Assembly (NCBI RefSeq): GCF_016629665.1
Contig: NZ_JAEPRQ010000009.1
Span: forward strand, 97,904-161,903
Reading direction: 5' to 3'
Length of the DNA: 64,000 nucleotides
Origin: Paracoccus caeni
GTDB lineage: Bacteria > Pseudomonadota > Alphaproteobacteria > Rhodobacterales > Rhodobacteraceae
Below, piece after piece: positions 44,801 to 52,773 of this stretch (its first letter is position 1; every line of letters starts with the position of its first letter). A model generated the notes under the pieces. That model had not been told where the DNA came from and searched no databases. It saw only the letters and a list, made by a program, of their open reading frames with translations. A program made the position numbers and the translations under genes.

Positions 44801-45371
44801 GGTCGTGAACCGGCAGGTCAAAGGACGCGGCGCGGGGGGTGATCCGTTGCTGGCCATTCTCATCGAAGGCGGCGCGCAGCATTGGATGATGGTCCAGCAG
44901 GGTCTGCCAAGCGCCCTGCAAGCGCGCGGGTTCGACATTCTGGCCGTCAAGTTCCAGATAGGCGTGACAGCCAACGCCGCCCAGCGGCTGATCATCGCGG
45001 CGGCCGATCCAATAGGCATATTGGACATCGCTTAGATCAAAAGGCTGATCGTCGCGCTGTGGCGGAACCGGCGTCGGGATCACGGGTTGCGAAGGCGCGG
45101 GGGGCGCGCTTTGCAGGCGCGCATCCCAGCTTTCGATGGTTGGATCGGCGATCAACTGTGAAAAGGTGACCTTGGCCCCTGCCTGCCGCCATGTTCCCGC
45201 CAGTCGCATGATGTGCAGCGATTCCAGACCGCATTCCAACAGGTTGTCACTGTCGCGCAGTTCGCGATCCATCGCCGGAATAAGACTGATGATCTGGTCG
45301 CGCATTTGTTGCCGGTCGGGCAGTGCATTCGGACGAGCGGCGGAGGAAGGGATCATTTTGTTCATCTGCAA
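38814..45371 (-). CDS. NRPS 1: ArCP-Cy-A-PCP-Cy-A-PCP (HMWP2/PchE-like)
   Basis: A 2185-residue synthetase. Aryl carrier domain at 20-90 (LLECGLESLH, Ser51), Cy1 at about 110-500 (DLLVAD, residues 242-247), A1 at about 510-1040, PCP1 (LGGDSLMAT, Ser near 1093), Cy2 at about 1125-1535 (DSLIID near 1280), A2 at about 1545-2075, and PCP2 (Ser near 2129). Both A domains read D-L-Q-N-M-S-M-I-W at the pocket by my alignment, near the Cys code. No epimerase or methyltransferase is inserted in A1 or A2. Salicylate loaded on the ArCP would be condensed with two Cys and cyclised to thiazolines. A1-PCP1 and A2-PCP2 are near-identical copies. Confidence 0.94.
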   Translation of the reverse strand: MQMNKMIPSSAARPNALPDRQQMRDQIISLIPAMDRELRDSDNLLECGLESLHIMRLAGTWRQAGAKVTFSQLIADPTIESWDARLQSAPPAPSQPVIPTPVPPQRDDQPFDLSDVQYAYWIGRRDDQPLGGVGCHAYLELDGQNVEPARLQGAWQTLLDHHPMLRAAFDENGQQRITPRAASFDLPVHDLATSSPEAVQTALTATRNRLDHRRLRVEQAEVAGIELSLLPGGATRIHLDIDLLVADVQSLSILLRDLATAYRGDPLPAPPVDWSFATYLQQQRDRRAADRDRDRDYWHQRLSDLPEGPALPLAVHPDQIGAPRFNRRQHRLDAETWSQLRRFAATHQLTPAIVLANAFATVLTRWSAQDDILLNLPLFDREITQPGLDDVIADFTNLLLLRADQSQGDSFVDHASKLQSQLHADIAHAGYSAVQVQRDIAARRQMMGGIAPVVFACNLGSPLVGDDCRATLGRMDHMISQTPGVWLDHQVYEEDGELLLCWDVVESLFPAGVIDAMFAAYGRLLSWLAGDAARWRLAVPDLLPDTQAAVRAEVNATTAPRPDGLLHDGFFRQAAERPDRPALLGHGGPQSYGDLAQQALSVAALLQDQGVVPGDPVAITLPRGPEQIAVVLGVLAAGAVYVPVSPEQPAARATRIRAAAGIRHVLTTPAHATLAEGATLIDITRAADHAALLAPVSLTPDAPAYVIFTSGSTGEPKGVELSHAAALNTVADINARFAITEDDRVLAVSALDFDLSVQDIFGTLAAGGALVLLDETERREATRWHDLIDAHRVSIWNSAPALLEMLLAVPGGLPSLRLAMASGDWIALDLPQRLRERAPDCRFIAMGGATEAAIWSNLCEVGNVPDHWRAIPYGTPLANQSYRVADARGRDCPDWVAGELWIGGAGLATGYRGDPTLSAHRFVEHDGGRWYRTGDMGRYWPDGTLEFLGRQDMQVKVRGHRIELGEIETALEAHPAVTQAVALALGERGRQRLAAFIVAADDLPDLPQHLAAHLPSHAVPPVIERLDALPLTANGKIDRKSLAARATEPAHTTTSADDDTPQGEVEAAIAQIWADILDLDKVGRQDSFLALGGDSLMATRAITRLRQAGIDNASLSDLFARPVLRDFANGLTIGEIRPDFAIQPDPANRHLPFPPTEVQQAYLMGRGDDFDLGGVSCHFYTEFEATDLDLPRLEEVWNRLIARHEMLRAVFDDAGQQRILPTVPRFSIPVTHTAADEANKALAGLRDAMSDQVIDPTHWPLFDVRAVRYGNRTRLGVSLDSLIIDALSTMILFTEAETLYADLDAPLLPVGVSFRDYVTQVKPDPERLETDRAYWRDCASDMPAGPRLPLARDPSTIGKPQFTRRETVLAADPYSNLTALARQHGLTVSSVLATAFAEVLAAWSADPDFTINLTLFDRQEVHPDINNILGDFTSLMLLPYRTQAGDDWLTRAGKLQARSAENIAHGSVSAVWVMREMSRQSGAMTANMPIIFTSVIGMADALPPMPENPVLQREWGISQTPQVWLDCQIVERDDRLSITWDVVESLFPAGVIDAMFAAYGRLLSWLAGDAARWRLVVPDLLPDAQAAVRAEVNATTAPRPDGLLHDGFFRQAAERPERPALLGHGGTQSYGDLARQALSVAALLQDQGVAPGDPVAITLPRGPEQIAAVLGVLAAGAVYVPVSPEQPAARAARIRAAAGIRHVLTTPAHAALAEGAALIDIADAADHAGLLAPVSLSPDAPAYVIFTSGSTGEPKGVELSHAAALNTVADINSRFAITEDDRVLAVSALDFDLSVQDIFGTLAAGGALVLLDEAERREATRWHDLIDAHRVSIWNSAPALLEMLLAVPGGLPSLRLAMASGDWIALDLPARLRDRAPDCRFIAMGGATEAAIWSNLCEVDTVPDHWRAIPYGTPLANQSYRVADARGRDCPDWVAGELWIGGAGLATGYRGDPTLSAHRFVEHDGARWYRTGDMGRYWPDGTLEFLGRQDMQVKVRGHRIELGEIETALEAHPAVTQAVALALGERGRQRLAAFIVATEDPADLTIHLAAHLPSHAVPPVIERLDALPLTANGKIDRKSLAARAIEPAHTTTSDDDTPQGEVETAIAQIWADILDLDKVGRQDSFLALGGDSLMATEMVASVGSRLGVDISLRQIFAEPTIAGLAGVVAAKLAEHHEDLIEEGAL
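38971..40754 (-). repeat. 1.78-kb internal repeat, copy A (A2-PCP2 of NRPS 1)
   Basis: Direct repeat of 42082-43868 in the same orientation. On reading, only about 30 of some 595 encoded residues differ, and one codon is added in copy B (TSADDD versus TSDDD). It covers the end of the preceding Cy domain, the whole A domain and the PCP up to LMAT. Identity stops abruptly at both ends. Confidence 0.92.
42082..43868 (-). repeat. 1.78-kb internal repeat, copy B (A1-PCP1 of NRPS 1)
   Basis: Partner of copy A, offset 3.11 kb. The repeat encodes about residues 501-1096 of the protein. The intervening Cy domains differ strongly, so the duplication or gene-conversion tract does not follow the full module: it is A-PCP plus a little of the Cy C-terminus. 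Confidence 0.92.
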
Positions 45372-45373
45372 AC

Positions 45374-48300
45374 CTATTCTGCGGGCTCGGTCGCCGTGGT
45401 CTCTTCGGCGGCTGCTTGGGCGGGCGCAGGATCATGCGCGGCATCGACAGGGATCGCGGGCACAAGATTGCGGGCGACGCTTGCCAGCTTTTCGCAAGTC
45501 TCGGTCAGTTCGCGTTCAGGATCGGACAGGGCGACGATGCCCGCGCCCGCCCGCAGCCATGCCTGACCGTCCTGCTGATAGGCCGATCGCAGCACCAGCG
45601 CGGCATCCAGCAATCCATCCTGATCGGCGATCAACACGGCGCCGCTGTAAAGCCCACGCGGCCCCTGTTCGTGACGGCCAATCGCGTCCACCGCTTCACG
45701 CTTTGGAATGCCCGAGGCGGTGACGGCGGGGAACAGGGCGCGGAAGGCATGCCAGCGGTTCGTATCGCCGGTCAGTCGGCCGCCAAGCCGCGATGCCAGA
45801 TGCTGGACCGAGCCGCGATGGATAATGTCCATGAAATAGCTGAGCCCGATTGAGTCCGGCTGACAGATCGGCATCAGCTCTTCATGCGCCAGCTTTACCG
45901 AGACGGCGTGTTCCGCGATTTCCTTTGGATCGGACAGCAGTTCGCGGCCCAAGGCCATATCGGCCATCGGCTCGCCCAGCAATGCACGGGTGCCTGCGAG
46001 GGGTTGGGTGGCGACAACGCCGTCTGAGGTCACTTCGACCACGGTTTCGGGGCTGAAGCCTGCGGCTTGGAAATCTTGCCTAAGGACAAGGAACGAGCGA
46101 GCAGGGTCGTTGGCCCTGCGACCGGCGACATAGGTGGCTGTCATGTCCAGCGGGAATGGCAGCGGAACCGGGCGCGACAGGATCACCTTCTGGTAATCGC
46201 CCGCATGGATCTCTGCAACGCCGCGCGCAACGCTGTGTTTGTAATCTTCCGCGCCTGCAAGGATGTCGGTGGGTTTCGTCTTCTGGCTGCCAGGCTGACG
46301 CACGGATGCCTGCACCTGTTCAAGAATGCGGGCCATGCGTTGTAATTCGTCTTCGTCCAATGCGCGCAGGACTGCGGTATCGGCGCGCAGGCGATATTCG
46401 GCGCGGGGGACCGACAGGATCAGCAGCGGGCGGCTGTCATCCTGTAACGGCAGGTCATGGAAATGTCGGGTCAGCTCGAATTCCGCCATCCCATAGGCGC
46501 GCCAGCCCTGCACCGCGATGTCTTGCAGCACGGTTTCCAGCAGGTCGATTGCATCGGATGCGGGCCAGTCGCGCCGGTCATCCTTCTGCTGGAGGGTCAG
46601 TTTTTCGCCGTTCAACTGGATCCGGGCTAACTCGCCCAGACCGACGCTGAACTCGCCCTGATGTTCATAGACGGTTGCGTTCTCTGCCCCGGCGGTCGCC
46701 GCAAGCGCCGCTGCGACAGCAAGCGGGTCGGTATCAAGCGATACGGTTCGTTCCAGAAAAGCTTGCTGTTTCGCTGTCGCAGGTGCAGTGATGTGTGCCA
46801 GTTTGCGGCGATCGATCTTGCCGATCGGCGTTAACGGCCACGAGGATGCGAAGCGCAACTCGTCCGGCAGCTTGAATTGCGCAAGATCGCGGGCGCGCAG
46901 GGCATCGCGCAGTTGTGCCAGCGTCGGGCGTTCGCCGTTGACGATCAGGACCGCGCAGCTTCTCTCACCCAGAATCGGGTCAGGCACACCCATGACCACG
47001 GCATCGGCGACGCCCGGATATTCACGCAGCAGATCCTCGATCTCGGCCGCCGCGATCTTTTCGCCCGCGCGGTTGATCTGTTCCTTGGCGCGCCCCTCGA
47101 CCACCAGATTTCCATCGGCGCGGCGGCGGACCAGATCGCCAGAGCGGTAATAGCCTTCGCCGGTGAAGGCGGTCAGATTATGGGTCGCGGCGCGGAAATA
47201 ACCGCGAATGGTATAGGGACCGCGCACCAGCAATTCGCCGACCGCGCCATCGGGCAGATCATTGCCATCCTGATCGACGATGCGCAGGTCGTCATCGGCG
47301 CTGATCGGGCGGCCTTGGGTGTTGATCGCGACCTCGACCGGGTCGTCGGGGCGGGTCATGCAGATCAGACCTTCGGCCATGCCAAAGACCTGTTGCAGCC
47401 CGCATCCCAGAAGCGGCGTGACCTTTTCTGCGGTGACCGGGTCAAGACGCGCGCCGCCAACCTGCAGCAGCTTCAGGCTGGACAGATCGCTGCTGTCCCA
47501 TTCGCGTTGTTGCAGCCACAGCGGCACCAAAGCCGGGACAAGCGCGGTAATGGTGACGCCTTCGGCTTCGATCAGCGGGAAAGCCTCGTCCGGGGATGGC
47601 GATTGCGACATCACCACTCGACCGCCATTGGTCAGAGTGCCCAGAATGCCAGGGCAGGACAGGGTGAAGTTATGCGCGGCAGGCAGGACGGCAAGATAGA
47701 CGCTGTTCGCATCGACGCCGCAAGTCTGCGCGGCCATCCGCGCATTATAGGCGTAATCGGCATGGGTGCGCGGGATCAGCTTCGGCGTGCCGGTGGTGCC
47801 GCCGGACAGAAGCAGACAGGCGATGTCTGTAGGGACGGGCGGGTTCAACGGATCGAAGCGGCCTTCCAGCGTGGACAGGTCGATATGCGTGCCGTGATCG
47901 CCGTCAATGATGATGTGGCGCAGGCAATCGTTGCGCGACTGAAGCTCTTCCGCCATCGCGCGATAGTCGAAGCCCATGAAACTGCTTTGGCAGATATAGG
48001 CGACGGGTTGTGCCAGCCGCGACAGGGCGTCCAGATCGTGCAACCGTTGCGCGGGCAGCGCAAAGATCGGCAGCGCGCCCAGCCGGAACAGGGCAAAGCT
48101 GACCGCGACGAAGGCTGCGCCGTTCGGCAGTTGCACAAGAACCGGATCACCCCTGCGGATGCCAAGCCCTTGCAACCCACCGGCCAGCCGGTCGGCCTGT
48201 TCATTCAGCGCGGCGTAGCTGGTGGTGCCATTCTGGTCGGTGATGGCGGTTCGGTTGCCATGCGTCGCGGCCAGCCGCGCCAGCAGCCCGCCCAAGGTCT

Positions 48301-48385
48301 CGTCCTGCCAGTGACCCAGTTCGCGGTATCGTTCCGCAAAATCGTCCGGCCAAGCCGTGAACCCATCTTTTTCTAAGGCGGTCAT
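45374..48385 (-). CDS. Fused salicyl-AMP ligase / salicylate synthase (YbtE-YbtS-like)
   Basis: A 1003-residue bifunctional protein. Residues about 1-530 are an aryl-AMP ligase: [17 protein letters not shown] (P-loop), [34 protein letters not shown] and GKIDRRKL, as in DhbE/YbtE/PchD. Residues about 545-985 are a chorismate-to-salicylate synthase of the Irp9/MbtI type: [37 protein letters not shown] [34 protein letters not shown] and [14 protein letters not shown] with [10 protein letters not shown]. It makes salicylate from chorismate and activates it for the ArCP of NRPS 1, whose gene starts 2 bases downstream. In the model systems these are two proteins. It ends in an Ala/Glu/Pro-rich tail. 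Confidence 0.94.
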   Translation of the reverse strand: MTALEKDGFTAWPDDFAERYRELGHWQDETLGGLLARLAATHGNRTAITDQNGTTSYAALNEQADRLAGGLQGLGIRRGDPVLVQLPNGAAFVAVSFALFRLGALPIFALPAQRLHDLDALSRLAQPVAYICQSSFMGFDYRAMAEELQSRNDCLRHIIIDGDHGTHIDLSTLEGRFDPLNPPVPTDIACLLLSGGTTGTPKLIPRTHADYAYNARMAAQTCGVDANSVYLAVLPAAHNFTLSCPGILGTLTNGGRVVMSQSPSPDEAFPLIEAEGVTITALVPALVPLWLQQREWDSSDLSSLKLLQVGGARLDPVTAEKVTPLLGCGLQQVFGMAEGLICMTRPDDPVEVAINTQGRPISADDDLRIVDQDGNDLPDGAVGELLVRGPYTIRGYFRAATHNLTAFTGEGYYRSGDLVRRRADGNLVVEGRAKEQINRAGEKIAAAEIEDLLREYPGVADAVVMGVPDPILGERSCAVLIVNGERPTLAQLRDALRARDLAQFKLPDELRFASSWPLTPIGKIDRRKLAHITAPATAKQQAFLERTVSLDTDPLAVAAALAATAGAENATVYEHQGEFSVGLGELARIQLNGEKLTLQQKDDRRDWPASDAIDLLETVLQDIAVQGWRAYGMAEFELTRHFHDLPLQDDSRPLLILSVPRAEYRLRADTAVLRALDEDELQRMARILEQVQASVRQPGSQKTKPTDILAGAEDYKHSVARGVAEIHAGDYQKVILSRPVPLPFPLDMTATYVAGRRANDPARSFLVLRQDFQAAGFSPETVVEVTSDGVVATQPLAGTRALLGEPMADMALGRELLSDPKEIAEHAVSVKLAHEELMPICQPDSIGLSYFMDIIHRGSVQHLASRLGGRLTGDTNRWHAFRALFPAVTASGIPKREAVDAIGRHEQGPRGLYSGAVLIADQDGLLDAALVLRSAYQQDGQAWLRAGAGIVALSDPERELTETCEKLASVARNLVPAIPVDAAHDPAPAQAAAEETTATEPAE

Positions 48386-48640
48386 TGCGCACCTTCCTTC
48401 TTCATTCTGGTTCCGGGTCCGGCAATGCCCCGCCTGACAGGCGAAGTTGGGCGACGGGCTGATCGGAGGAATCGACTGGCGGCCGGAGGATGCAGGGTAA
48501 GCCTCTCCGAACAGAGATCGGAGACAGTGCGAACATTGATAACGTCGGGGATTGGGGCCGCAATGTGGCAGCGTTCGGTATTTCCGACTATTTCTTTCGG
48601 ATTTGCGCGAAGGGTCTCTGACGCCCCTGTGCGGCCCCTG
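48386..48640 (-). promoter_or_regulatory. Promoter region of the biosynthetic operon, with dyad operator site 2
   Basis: The 255-base gap between the operon and the upstream AraC gene. Site 2 is the dyad TCCGA-N9-TCGGA at 48583-48601, in the same 32-base context as site 1 with compensating changes in both arms. A second perfect dyad, TCTCCGA-N7-TCGGAGA, lies at 48504-48524, between site 2 and the start codon at 48385. The leader after site 2 is about 195 bases. Confidence 0.6.
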
Positions 48641-49489
48641 TTAGTGGCGCATTCCCGCCGGGCGTCCGCGCCGCAGCAGGGCTGCCGGGGCGACCCCGAA
48701 GCGGCGTTTGAACTCGGTCGAGAAATGGGCGGGCTGATAGCCGTAGCGATGGGCGATCTGCGCGACGGTCAGCGCGCCCGATTCCAGCGACAGGCGCGCA
48801 TGATCCAGCCGGGTGGCCTTCAGCAAGGCATAGGGTGTGGCACCGAACACTTCGCGGAACACCTCGCTCAGGCGGCGGGCGTTCAGGCCGACCTCACGTG
48901 CAAGGTCCGGGATCGCGGGCGGGTTTTGGAGATCCGCCAATAGCATCGCACGGGCGTCGTGGACGCGCTTGACCTCGAACGAGCGGGCGGCCAGCGGAGA
49001 GTTGCCCGTCGTCTCCGCCGTGTCATGCGGGGTGAGCAGGGACAGAAGCTCCAGCGCCTTGCCGGTGATGTAAAGCTGTCGCCGCGTCGATGTCATCGGG
49101 CAGCCCAGCATCTGCCACGCCAGCGCCGAAATCGTGGGATCGCCGTTGCAGACGTGGTCCCGGAACGGATGGCTGATATAGCTGGCGGCCCATTCCTCGC
49201 CCAGAAGGGCATCGATTTCATCGGGGTGGACGCGGATGAAGATGCCCGCAAGATTGGTTTTCTGTTCGGTCAGGTGCCGCGTTTCGGCAGCCGAATCGAC
49301 GAAATGGCAATGGCAATCGCCGCTGCGGAATGTGCCGCTGCCGACATTCTCGGACGTGATATCGATTTCACCCTGAACCAGCACCGATGCCCACAATCCG
49401 GGCTTCGGGGCGCTGGTCCAGCTTGCGCCCTGATCCAGATCCAGTTTTGCCAGAACGACTTCCAACCCGCGATAGTTGATGGTCTCCAA
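48641..49489 (-). CDS. AraC-family regulator of the siderophore locus (YbtA/PchR-like)
   Basis: A 282-residue regulator with an N-terminal ligand-sensing domain (about 1-180) and an AraC DNA-binding domain in the last 100 residues (PAIPDLAREVGLNARRLSEV and LTVAQIAHRYGYQPAHFSTE). PchR and YbtA, which activate pyochelin and yersiniabactin genes when the ferri-siderophore is present, have the same size, domain order and location. It begins at a TTG with a perfect AGGAGG 5 bases upstream. It faces away from the binding-protein gene on the + strand across a 324-base gap that holds operator site 3. Confidence 0.9.
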   Translation of the reverse strand: METINYRGLEVVLAKLDLDQGASWTSAPKPGLWASVLVQGEIDITSENVGSGTFRSGDCHCHFVDSAAETRHLTEQKTNLAGIFIRVHPDEIDALLGEEWAASYISHPFRDHVCNGDPTISALAWQMLGCPMTSTRRQLYITGKALELLSLLTPHDTAETTGNSPLAARSFEVKRVHDARAMLLADLQNPPAIPDLAREVGLNARRLSEVFREVFGATPYALLKATRLDHARLSLESGALTVAQIAHRYGYQPAHFSTEFKRRFGVAPAALLRRGRPAGMRH

Positions 49490-49813
49490 GCCGACCTCCT
49501 GTGTGTCATGGGAAGGGCTGTCTGGTGGCCCGGATCAGCTTTTCGTGGTCATTTCGGACCAGCCGAGCGGCATCGGACGCATCTGGATCTGCCTGCGGAG
49601 ACTATATGTTTCGTGCAAGGGCATGGCAATAGGACACAGTTCCACAAGCGCCTGTCCGCATGGAATATCAGCACGGTTCCGCGAAGGCTTTCGAGATTCT
49701 GACTATTATTATCAGTATTCTGCCCGATCCTTGGGCGGGGGCTTGAAAACCCGCTCTTTCCTCTGTTTCGTCGCGGCGGGTCGCCCCGTCCCATCCGTTG
49801 TTCAGAGGCCAAG
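49490..49813. promoter_or_regulatory. Divergent promoter region araC / uptake genes, with dyad operator site 3
   Basis: A 324-base intergenic region without a gene. At 49698-49716 lies TCTGA-N9-TCAGT, containing TGA-N9-TCA like site 1 and the same core start CTATT. It is 115 bases before the + strand binding-protein gene and about 210 bases before the araC start on the - strand. AT-rich DNA around 49690-49720 fits a promoter. Sites 1-3 together suggest one regulon. Confidence 0.6.
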
Positions 49814-50767
49814 ATGTCATCCCCTATTCGCATTCTTCTATCAGCCCTCTTGGTGGGGCTGGCTTTGCCGGTTTCGGCACAAGATATCTTTGCCGAAGTG
49901 CGCGATGATCGCGGTGAGGTGGTTCAGATCGCCCAGCAACCGCAGCGCGTCGCGTCGCTGGGCGTGTTCGGTGCGGATATGATGCTGGCATTGGGCAAAA
50001 GCGCGGTGGGGACGACGACCTATAACGGCCAGTTGCCCGCCTATCTGGGCGCGCGCCCCGACACGATGGCCGATCTGGGGATCGAGCCGCAGCCCAATCT
50101 TGAGCGTCTGACCGAACTTCAGCCCGACCTGATCATCGGCATCCGCCGCTATACCGAGCCCTGGGCGGATTCCTTCGCTCCGATTGCCCCCTATATCGCC
50201 TATGACATGCTGACCGAGGCGGATTCCACGCGGGCGGTGTCGTCAGTCGCGGTGGCGCTTGGCGCTGTTGGGACGGGCGAAAAGCTGAATGCGGAGTTCG
50301 AGCAGATGAAGGCGCAGATGGCCGAACAGGCGCCGGGGGGCGTTTCGGCGGTTTTCGTCTGGCTGTGGCAGGACACGCTTTACGCCTATTACGACCACGT
50401 CATGCCTGCGTCGTTCTTTAGCCCCCTGAAGGTGCGAAACACGATGGGCAGCAATCCGACGCCGGAATTGCCCGAGAATTTTGGCGGTCCGGTCAGCTAT
50501 GAAGACATTCTGGCGCAGGATCCCGATGTGCTGATCGTCTTCCGGGCCGAGGGTAACGCCTATCCCGATCACCCCGCCTTGCGCCGTTTGCGCGCCGTGC
50601 GCGAAGGGCGGGCGTGGCATGTAGGCTATCAGTATTCGCAACCCGCAGGGCCGGTCGCGCGCAAGATCATTTTGCAGGAGATGGCGCATCTTTTGTATCC
50701 TGATGTCTTCGCAGATCCCGCCCTTCCCGATCAGGTCCGCGCCGAGCCGCTGCGTTTCGAGAACTGA
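49814..50767 (+). CDS. Periplasmic siderophore-binding protein (FepB/BtuF-like)
   Basis: A 317-residue ABC substrate-binding protein. Residues 1-22 form a signal peptide (LLSALLVGLALPVSAQD). The TroA-like fold follows, with the N-terminal RVASLGVFGADMMLALG, LQPDLIIGIRRYTEPWAD and C-terminal ILAQDPDVLIVF segments, as in class III binding proteins for ferric siderophores. It is the first gene of the uptake operon and ends 6 bases before the permease gene. Confidence 0.9.
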   Translation: MSSPIRILLSALLVGLALPVSAQDIFAEVRDDRGEVVQIAQQPQRVASLGVFGADMMLALGKSAVGTTTYNGQLPAYLGARPDTMADLGIEPQPNLERLTELQPDLIIGIRRYTEPWADSFAPIAPYIAYDMLTEADSTRAVSSVAVALGAVGTGEKLNAEFEQMKAQMAEQAPGGVSAVFVWLWQDTLYAYYDHVMPASFFSPLKVRNTMGSNPTPELPENFGGPVSYEDILAQDPDVLIVFRAEGNAYPDHPALRRLRAVREGRAWHVGYQYSQPAGPVARKIILQEMAHLLYPDVFADPALPDQVRAEPLRFEN

Positions 50768-50773
50768 CCCTGC

Positions 50774-51790
50774 ATGACGCCGGACGATCCGAAACAGCGC
50801 CTGATACTGCCGTTTTTTCTGCTGACCCTGTTGCTGATCCTTGTCTGCGCGGTGCTGACGCTGACACAGGGGCGGTTCGCGACAGGCTTGGCCGATCTGC
50901 CCACCGCGTTGCTGGACCGGGCCGAGGTGACGGATACCGGATTTGCCGTGCGTCAGTTGCGTCTGCCGCGCGCGGTGATGGCGGTTCTGGCGGGTGCGGC
51001 GCTTGGTGTCGCCGGGGCGTTGATGCAGGCGATCACCCGCAATCCGCTGGCCGATCCGGGGCTGACCGGGGTGACGGCAGGCGCGGCCTTCGCGGTGGTT
51101 CTGGGCTTTACGCTGCTGGGCGTTTCGCAGGCGGGATTGCTGGTTCTGGGCACGGTCGGCGGGGCGCTAAGCGGAGCGCTGACCTTCGCCCTTGCCGCGC
51201 AGCGCGGGTTCAATCCGGCGCATCTGATTCTGGCGGGTGTCGCGGTTGCGGCCTTCTGTCTGTCGGGGATCAATGTGCTGCTGCTTCTGGGCGCGACCTC
51301 GATGAACAGCGCGTGGTTCTGGCTGGTGGGCGGTCTGGCCAATCGGACATGGCAGGATGTGGGTCATCTGTGGCCGATGGTGCTGCCGGTTCTGGTCTTG
51401 GTCTGGCTCACCTCGCGGCGGCTGGATTTGCTGCTGCTGGATGACGATACATCGCGGGGGATCGGGCTTCATGCCGGGCGCTGGCGGCTGATCTTCGGGC
51501 TGTGCAGCGTCGTGCTGACGGCGGGTTGCGTTGCGACCTGCGGGCCGATCGGCTTCATCGGTCTGCTGGCCCCGCATGTGGCGCGGATGGGGCTTGGTGG
51601 GGCGGTTTCGCATCGTCTGCTCATCCCGGCCAGTGCGCTTGCCGGGGCGGCGATCCTGTCGGTGGCCGATGCACTGGCTGCCTCACGTCTCATCTTCCCG
51701 ACCGAGATTCCGACCGGCATCCCCGCCATCCTGATCGGCGCGGGAATGTTCCTGCTGCTCTTCCGCAACGGCCTGAGGGTCGGGCGATGA
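50774..51790 (+). CDS. FecCD-family ABC permease 1 (FepD-like)
   Basis: A 338-residue inner-membrane permease with about nine hydrophobic helices. LPRAVMAVLAGAALGVAGALMQ and ITRNPLADPGLTGVTAGAAF are the hallmark of FecCD/BtuC permeases, and GPIGFIGLLAPHVARMGLG is the cytoplasmic coupling helix for the ATPase. It pairs with the next permease. The next gene starts in the same 4-base ATGA overlap. Confidence 0.93.
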   Translation: MTPDDPKQRLILPFFLLTLLLILVCAVLTLTQGRFATGLADLPTALLDRAEVTDTGFAVRQLRLPRAVMAVLAGAALGVAGALMQAITRNPLADPGLTGVTAGAAFAVVLGFTLLGVSQAGLLVLGTVGGALSGALTFALAAQRGFNPAHLILAGVAVAAFCLSGINVLLLLGATSMNSAWFWLVGGLANRTWQDVGHLWPMVLPVLVLVWLTSRRLDLLLLDDDTSRGIGLHAGRWRLIFGLCSVVLTAGCVATCGPIGFIGLLAPHVARMGLGGAVSHRLLIPASALAGAAILSVADALAASRLIFPTEIPTGIPAILIGAGMFLLLFRNGLRVGR

Positions 51791-52773
51791 GCGGGCGCGT
51801 TGCTCTGATCGGCCTTTCGTTGCTGGTCCTGATTGCGTTTCTGGCGATCCTGTCGCTGACATTGGGCGCGGCTTCCGTGGACCCGTTCGCGGTGCTGACC
51901 GGCAGGGGCGATCCGGCGGCGCTGCAAATCCTTTGGCATTTACGTCTGCCACGCCTGTTCCTGGCGCTGGCGGTCGGGGCGAATTTCGGGCTGGCCGGGC
52001 TGATCGTGCAGATCGTTCTGCGCAACCCGCTGGCCGAGCCGGGCGTCCTGGGCGTGTCCGCCGGGGCAAGCCTTGCGGTCGTCGCGGCGCTGCTGTTGTC
52101 GCATGGCGCGCTGTCGGTCAGCCTTGGCGTGCCGCTGGTGGCGTTTGGCGGTGCGGTTGCCGCAGGCGCGGCGATCCTGTGGCTCTGCGGAGGCAGCGGC
52201 GATCCGCGGCGTCTGGTTCTGGGCGGTGTGGTCTTTGGTATGGCGCTGAATGCGCTGGTCATGGCGGTAATCGTGGGCTTCGGCGCGGGTCGGGCCGAGC
52301 TGGCATTGCTGTGGCTGACGGGTTCGCTTTACGGGCGGGGCTATGATCAGCTTTGGCCGGTGCTGGCTTGCGGCGGCGTTGCGGCGCTGCTGCTGCCCGC
52401 CTTCGTGCGTCCGCTGGGCCTGTTGCGCTTTGGCGACGATCAGGCCCGCAGCGCCGGGCTTGAGGTGCGGATCTGGCGGCCAGCGGCGCTGCTGTTGGCG
52501 ATGGCGTTGGCGGCCAGCGCCGTATCCGCAGCCGGTCCCATCGGCTTCGTCGGTCTGGTCGTGCCGCATTTCGCCCGGCTTTTGACGGGGGCGGCCATTG
52601 CGCCGCTGATCTGGGTCACGGCGCTGAGCGGAGCGGCCGTGACATTGATGGCGGACGTTGTCGGACGCGCTATCGCCCCGCCGCTGGAAATCCCCGTCGG
52701 GGCCGTTACCGGGCTGATCGGCGTCCCGATCTTCCTCTTGCTGCTTCAACGACAATCGAGGAGACGGGCATGA
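51787..52773 (+). CDS. FecCD-family ABC permease 2 (FepG-like)
   Basis: A 328-residue permease partner of the preceding gene. Motifs: LPRLFLALAVGANFGLAGLI, VLRNPLAEPGVLGVSAGASL and GPIGFVGLVVPHFARLLTG. The start at 51787 overlaps the previous stop (ATGA); a longer in-frame ORF to 51502 lies within the previous gene and is ignored. It forms the heterodimeric channel that brings ferri-siderophore into the cytoplasm. Confidence 0.93.
   Translation: MSGRVALIGLSLLVLIAFLAILSLTLGAASVDPFAVLTGRGDPAALQILWHLRLPRLFLALAVGANFGLAGLIVQIVLRNPLAEPGVLGVSAGASLAVVAALLLSHGALSVSLGVPLVAFGGAVAAGAAILWLCGGSGDPRRLVLGGVVFGMALNALVMAVIVGFGAGRAELALLWLTGSLYGRGYDQLWPVLACGGVAALLLPAFVRPLGLLRFGDDQARSAGLEVRIWRPAALLLAMALAASAVSAAGPIGFVGLVVPHFARLLTGAAIAPLIWVTALSGAAVTLMADVVGRAIAPPLEIPVGAVTGLIGVPIFLLLLQRQSRRRA

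Noticed and set aside
38814..45371. Repeat within NRPS 1 as an assembly artefact
   Set aside because: The copies differ at about 30 residues and by one codon and are set in distinct Cy domains, so they are real separate copies on this evidence, although long reads would be decisive.
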